The notes under the pieces were generated by a model. That model worked only from the letters and a program-made list of their open reading frames with translations, did not search any database and was not told the origin of the DNA. A stretch of 64,000 bases of DNA, taken from NCBI RefSeq assembly GCF_900099935.1, contig NZ_FNEK01000025.1, positions 1-64,000 on the forward strand, written 5' to 3'. Positions 60,383 through 64,000 of the stretch are shown here, in pieces. Source of the DNA: Aliiruegeria lutimaris (lineage in GTDB: Bacteria; Pseudomonadota; Alphaproteobacteria; Rhodobacterales; Rhodobacteraceae). Made by a program: the position numbers and the translations under genes. How positions within the stretch are numbered: the first letter of the stretch is position 1; each line of letters starts with the position of its first letter.

Positions 60383-61297
60383 ATGTTTAAGCTTGTCCCG
60401 CCGACTTTCCAACAGATGCGCCTGTTCGAGGCCGTTGCGCGGCACGGATCGGTCACCCGTGCCGCCGAGGAGGTGCATCTCGCCCAGCCATCGGTTTCCA
60501 TGCAGGTGAAGGCGCTCGAGGAGAAGCTCGGCCTGCCGTTGACGGACAAGGTCGGGCGTGCACTGTTCCTGACCCCGGCGGGGGAGGAAGTGGCGGCGGC
60601 CTCGCGCGACATCCTCGCGCGGCTCACCGAGATGCAGGCCAGCTTGGAGGATATGCACCGGGAAATCGCCGGGCCGCTCTCCATTTCAGCCGTTTCCACG
60701 GCGAAATACCTGCTGCCGCAGCTCCTGGGGCAGTTCAAGCGACGCCATCCGCGCGTGGAGCCGCGCATGCAGTTCACCAACCGCGAGACGGTTCTGGCGC
60801 GGATCGCGGAGAATGCCGATGATCTGTACATTATCGGTCGCCCGGCAGAGGAGGAGACAGTCATCGTCGAGCCCTTCCTCGAGAACAGGATCGTCTTCAT
60901 CGCCGCGGCGAGCCATCCGCTGGCAGGTGTGCGGGGAATTTCCGCGGAACGGATCGCGGCGGAGAACGTGATCCAGCGCGAACGCGGATCGGGCACGCGG
61001 CTTGCGGTCGAGCGGGTTTTTCGGGAGGCCGGTGTGGAGCTTTCCGCGCATATGGAATTCGACGACGTCGAAGCGATCAAGCAGGGCGTGGTATCCGGGC
61101 TGGGCGTGGCCTACCTGTCGCTCCATTCGCTGCGTCTGGAGCTCGCGGCGGGCGAAGTCGTGGTGCTCGACGTTGCGGGGTTTCCGCTGGAACGGCGGTG
61201 GTATGCCGGGCGGCGCAAGGGGCGGAGGTTGAGCAACGCGGCGCAGGCCTTCCTGGAATACATCCTGCAGGAAGGCGATCTCGCCGCGCCTGCATAG
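60383..61297 (+). CDS. cbbR: CbbR LysR-type regulator
   Basis: A 304-residue LysR protein with the helix-turn-helix [22 protein letters not shown] at about 23-44, and a C-terminal inducer domain ([42 protein letters not shown]). Divergent from cbbL, so it is the expected activator of the Calvin genes. ATG at 60383; converges on the CbbY-like gene. Confidence 0.92.
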   Translation: MFKLVPPTFQQMRLFEAVARHGSVTRAAEEVHLAQPSVSMQVKALEEKLGLPLTDKVGRALFLTPAGEEVAAASRDILARLTEMQASLEDMHREIAGPLSISAVSTAKYLLPQLLGQFKRRHPRVEPRMQFTNRETVLARIAENADDLYIIGRPAEEETVIVEPFLENRIVFIAAASHPLAGVRGISAERIAAENVIQRERGSGTRLAVERVFREAGVELSAHMEFDDVEAIKQGVVSGLGVAYLSLHSLRLELAAGEVVVLDVAGFPLERRWYAGRRKGRRLSNAAQAFLEYILQEGDLAAPA

Positions 61298-61306
61298 CGA
61301 AACGCT

Positions 61307-62026
61307 TCAGGCGGATGTCCTGGCGGGCTGGTTGCTCGCGGCCACGACATCACGCAGGAAATCCGGCAAATCCGCCGATTGGTAACTGTCTGCCCGCCAT
61401 TGTGCCTCGGAGAAATCCTCTGCCCCGGTGAAGGAGGAAGGAACCGCAAGGGTCGCAATCCCGGCGCCTTGTGCCGAGAGGAGGCCATTTCGGCTGTCCT
61501 CCAAGGCAACGGCCTGTTCCGGCGCAATCCGCAACCGTTCCAAAGCAAGCGTGTAGACATCCGGCGCCGGCTTCTTGCGGGACACCTCGTCGCCGGCGGC
61601 GATTACTTCGAACAGCGCTTCTGCCGGTTGGCCCCAACACGCCGCGCAGAGTGAATCCACGTTGGGACGGTTCGTCGTGGTGGCTATGGCCAGCCGCAAG
61701 CCGGAGCGGCGAGCGCCCGCCACCAACTCGCGAACGCCCGGGCGCAGCGCCAGCCCGCCAGCGGCGATCATCCCGGCATAGCGTTCGGTCTTTGCCGCAT
61801 GCAGTTCGGCGATCTCAGCATCGGTGGGACGCGCCGCGCCGATCTCCTGCCGGTAGCTGCGCATCCGCTCCTTGCCGCCGGTCGTCCGCAGCAGGCGGGT
61901 GTAATCCTCCGGCGACCACTGCCAGCCAAGGCCGGATGCGGCGAAGGTTGCATTGAAGGCCTGCCGGTGAACTTCCTCGGTCTCGGCCAACGTTCCGTCC
62001 ACGTCGAATATCAGCGCGCGCAACAT
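61307..62026 (-). CDS. cbbY: CbbY-like HAD phosphatase
   Basis: A 239-residue HAD hydrolase with DVDGTLAETEEVHRQAFN (nucleophile Asp and acid Asp), motif II IATTTNRPN, Lys in SRKKPAPDVYTL, and ALEDSRNGLLSAQGAG. CbbY dephosphorylates xylulose-1,5-bisphosphate, an inhibitor of RuBisCO. ATG at 62026 overlaps the gph TGA (ATGA). Last gene of the operon fba-rpe-gph-cbbY. Confidence 0.85.
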   Translation of the reverse strand: MLRALIFDVDGTLAETEEVHRQAFNATFAASGLGWQWSPEDYTRLLRTTGGKERMRSYRQEIGAARPTDAEIAELHAAKTERYAGMIAAGGLALRPGVRELVAGARRSGLRLAIATTTNRPNVDSLCAACWGQPAEALFEVIAAGDEVSRKKPAPDVYTLALERLRIAPEQAVALEDSRNGLLSAQGAGIATLAVPSSFTGAEDFSEAQWRADSYQSADLPDFLRDVVAASNQPARTSA

Positions 62027-62682
62027 CACGCGGCCCGCCGTAGCATGGCCTCGACCAGGCCGGGCAAGAACGGATAGCGGGAGAATGTCGCCGTATAAGG
62101 CAGGGCGCTCATCCTGACCTTGCTATAGCCCTCGGTGAAGAAGACGAAGGGGATGCCGGCCCGCTTCGCGGTTTCGCCATCGATCTCGCTGTCGCCGATG
62201 AAAAACGCGGGCCCGTCTCCCATGCTGTCCAGCGTGTGCAGGAGCGGTGCGGGGTCGGGCTTGTGCACCGGCAGGCTGTCACCGGCGGTGATGGCATCGA
62301 AGTAGGTGTCGATCTCCAGATGCCGCAGCAGCGCCATACAGGGGCCCAGCGGTTTGTTGGTACACAGGCCAAGGCTGTGACCGGATTCCTTCAGCCGCGA
62401 CAGGATCTCGATGGCACCGGGATAGGGCTGGGTGTGTTCGACGGCGTTTTCGTAGAGCGCCATGAAACTGGCGAGCAGGCGGGGCTGTTCGCTGTCGGGT
62501 ATACCGCGCCGGGCGCGCATCTTGCGGACGAAGACGGCGGTGCCCTCGCCGATGAAGTCACGGGCCTCGTCGAGAGAAATCGGGGCAAAGCCTTCGCCCG
62601 ACAGCACCTGGTTTGCGACTGCCTGCAGGTCGGGGGCACTGTCGACGAGCGTTCCGTCGAGATCGAAGACGAGCCGGGCCAT
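62026..62682 (-). CDS. gph: Phosphoglycolate phosphatase
   Basis: A 218-residue HAD phosphatase with FDLDGTLVDSAPDLQAVAN, LGLCTNKPLG, and FIGDSEIDGETAKRAG. It removes 2-phosphoglycolate made by RuBisCO oxygenation (CbbZ in Calvin operons). ATG at 62682 overlaps the rpe TGA (ATGA) and its TGA overlaps cbbY. Confidence 0.88.
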   Translation of the reverse strand: MARLVFDLDGTLVDSAPDLQAVANQVLSGEGFAPISLDEARDFIGEGTAVFVRKMRARRGIPDSEQPRLLASFMALYENAVEHTQPYPGAIEILSRLKESGHSLGLCTNKPLGPCMALLRHLEIDTYFDAITAGDSLPVHKPDPAPLLHTLDSMGDGPAFFIGDSEIDGETAKRAGIPFVFFTEGYSKVRMSALPYTATFSRYPFLPGLVEAMLRRAA

Positions 62683-63377
62683 CAGGCGACCTTGCCGATC
62701 GACTGGGCGGAGTCGCGAATGGTGCGGATGTTCTCGCCATAGGCAGCGGGATTATCCACCGAGCCTCCCCGAAATACCGCCGAACCAGCGACCAGCACAT
62801 CCGCCCCGGCAGCGGTGACGAAGGGGGCGGTTACCGGATCGACTCCACCGTCAATCTCGATATGGATCGGACGGTCACCGATCATCGCGCGCAGGGCGCG
62901 GATCTTGGCCGTCATGTCGAGGAATTTCTGCCCGCCGAAGCCGGGATTGACCGTCATGACACATACCAGGTCGGTCAGATCCAGAAGGTGTTCCACCGCC
63001 TCGGCAGGCGTGCCGGGATTCAGCGCCACCCCGGCCTTCATGCCAGCGGCCCGGATGGCCTGCAGGGTGCGGTGGGTGTGGGGTCCCGCTTCGACATGCG
63101 CGGTCAGGATATCGGCGCCCGCTTCTGCATAGGCGTCGATATAGGGATCGACCGGCGCGATCATGAGATGCACGTCCATGACCGTTGTCACATGCGGGCG
63201 GAAGGCTTTCACCGCCGGCGGGCCGAAGGTGAGATTGGGGACGAAATGGCCATCCATCACGTCCACGTGCACCCAGTCGCAACCCTGCGCCTCGATGGCG
63301 CGGATCTCGGCGCCGAAATTGGCGAAATCTGCGGAGAGGATTGACGGGGCGATCTTGATGGAACGGTCGAAGGACAT
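62682..63377 (-). CDS. rpe: Ribulose-phosphate 3-epimerase
   Basis: A 231-residue TIM barrel that interconverts ribulose-5-phosphate and xylulose-5-phosphate. Motifs KIAPSILSADFANFG, VHVDVMDGHFVPNLTFGP, VDVHLMI-like MDVHLMIAPVDPYI, VMTVNPGFGGQKF and IEIDGGV. ATG at 63377, with AGGAGATCTCC upstream. Confidence 0.95.
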   Translation of the reverse strand: MSFDRSIKIAPSILSADFANFGAEIRAIEAQGCDWVHVDVMDGHFVPNLTFGPPAVKAFRPHVTTVMDVHLMIAPVDPYIDAYAEAGADILTAHVEAGPHTHRTLQAIRAAGMKAGVALNPGTPAEAVEHLLDLTDLVCVMTVNPGFGGQKFLDMTAKIRALRAMIGDRPIHIEIDGGVDPVTAPFVTAAGADVLVAGSAVFRGGSVDNPAAYGENIRTIRDSAQSIGKVA

Positions 63378-63404
63378 GGAGATCTCCTGCCTGTGGTTAG
63401 GTTG

Positions 63405-63460
63405 CGAGTGAGTATTTTGGCCAAGAAGAATGGCAGGCCGCGCGCCGGGGGGCGGCCTGC
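63405..63460 (-). terminator. Intercistronic hairpin between fba and rpe
   Basis: A 9-bp stem, gcaggccgc/gcggcctgc (63433-63441 and 63452-63460), is followed on the minus strand by CATTCTTCTTGG, a U-rich stretch. It could partly terminate or process the aldolase message before rpe. A related sequence occurs near 39351-39406. Confidence 0.5.
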
Positions 63461-63468
63461 GTGTCTGT

Positions 63469-64000
63469 TCAGGCGGCGCGGGCCGTTGCGGGATGCGGAT
63501 CGAGCGCGCCAGCGGCATAGCGGGCGGCCATGTCATCCATCGGGATGATGCGGATCCGGCTGGCACGTCCCGCGGTGCCGAAACGTTCGAAACGGTCGCG
63601 GCAAAGCTCCTGCATGGCGTCCCGGGCGGGCTTGAGGAATTTGCGCGGGTCGAACTCGCTGGGGTTCTCCTGCGCGACCCGGCGGAACTGCGCGGTCATT
63701 GCCATCCGGCAGTCGGTATCGATATTCACCTTGCGCACGCCGTGGCGGATTCCGCGTTCGATCTCCTCGACAGGCACGCCGTAGGTCTGGGGCATCTCGC
63801 CGCCATGGGCGTTGATGATGTCCTGCATTTCCTGCGGCACCGAGGAGGAGCCGTGCATAACGAGGTGCGTGTCCGGCAGGCGGGCGTGGATAGCCTCGAT
63901 CACGTCCATGGCGAGGATGTCGCCGGTGGGCTTGCGCGAGAACTTGTAGGCGCCGTGCGAGGTGCCGCAGGCGATGGCCAGCGCGTCGACCTTGGTATGG
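63469..64000 (-). CDS. cbbA: Fructose-bisphosphate aldolase class II, partial
   Basis: The C-terminal 176 or so residues of a class II (Zn-dependent) aldolase: [56 protein letters not shown], and [15 protein letters not shown]. The gene runs off the right edge, so its start is not seen. It splits or forms fructose-1,6-bisphosphate (and sedoheptulose bisphosphate in the Calvin cycle). It heads the operon with rpe, gph and cbbY. Confidence 0.93.
   Translation of the reverse strand, partial: HTKVDALAIACGTSHGAYKFSRKPTGDILAMDVIEAIHARLPDTHLVMHGSSSVPQEMQDIINAHGGEMPQTYGVPVEEIERGIRHGVRKVNIDTDCRMAMTAQFRRVAQENPSEFDPRKFLKPARDAMQELCRDRFERFGTAGRASRIRIIPMDDMAARYAAGALDPHPATARAA

Noticed and set aside
1-64000. 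CRISPR array
   Set aside because: No regularly spaced direct repeats were seen and no cas genes are present.

Overview
The window is GC-rich alphaproteobacterial DNA, most like the Rhodobacterales (Rhodobacteraceae). The reasons are the form IA RuBisCO locus with cbbQ/cbbO and a divergent cbbR, an aerobic-type cobalamin locus (cobA-cobB, cbiD-cobK, cobW-cobN-cobO-cobQ) headed by a B12 riboswitch, an H-NOX/diguanylate cyclase pair, a PleD-like regulator and Rhodobacter-style gene order. No species name can be given from sequence alone.

Left part (1-15.6 kb) is accessory DNA. It opens with the end of an IS3-family element that has cut into a GTPase/DUF697 gene. A second, membrane-anchored GTPase follows. 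Then come a glyoxalase-fold protein, a secreted SH3/META protein, a YhaN/YhaO-like (SbcC/SbcD-like) pair, an aldo/keto reductase, scars of an IS end and of a tyrosine integrase, a SEC-C protein, an HdeD-like protein, a small cytochrome c, an AT-rich gap, and a complete IS3-family element (13349-14530) that truncates a HAD phosphatase gene. A tRNA-Gly(TCC) gene and a decayed tRNA 3' half mark the right edge.

15.7-25.6 kb: a long leader precedes a fermentative formate module (pflB, pflA, focA) ending in a strong bidirectional terminator. A multi-pass membrane protein with an ATTC-N8-GAAT operator (SqrR/BigR type) follows, then a complete smc gene that starts at TTG.

25.6-39.2 kb: an MltB-like transglycosylase and the cobalamin cluster. 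cobA-cobB runs leftward and cbiD-cobK rightward. A cobalamin riboswitch then controls cobW-GNAT-cobN-cobO-cobQ. The presence of cbiD beside cobN and cobK suggests a mixed pathway. cobN carries an in-frame palindromic insertion. A DUF1636 protein closes the cluster.

39.4-55.1 kb: fumarylacetoacetase, a second aldo/keto reductase, a lipoprotein, a DMT permease, a Nudix hydrolase, a DUF983 protein, and an EF-hand/ECF-sigma/membrane/periplasmic-sensor cluster. These are followed by a PleD-like diguanylate cyclase, DUF3572, a HAD phosphatase, a non-pyrrolysine MttB-family methyltransferase (a likely corrinoid user), and an H-NOX-like protein coupled to a diguanylate cyclase. The H-NOX protein has lost the heme-ligating histidine. 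A decayed D-lyxose isomerase/LacI locus, a GIY-YIG-like protein and a MarR-like regulator come next.

55.2-64 kb: the Calvin-cycle region. cbbL-cbbS-cbbQ-cbbO run leftward, cbbR diverges from cbbL, and a second leftward operon (class II fructose-bisphosphate aldolase, rpe, phosphoglycolate phosphatase, CbbY-like HAD) converges on cbbR. The aldolase gene runs off the right edge.
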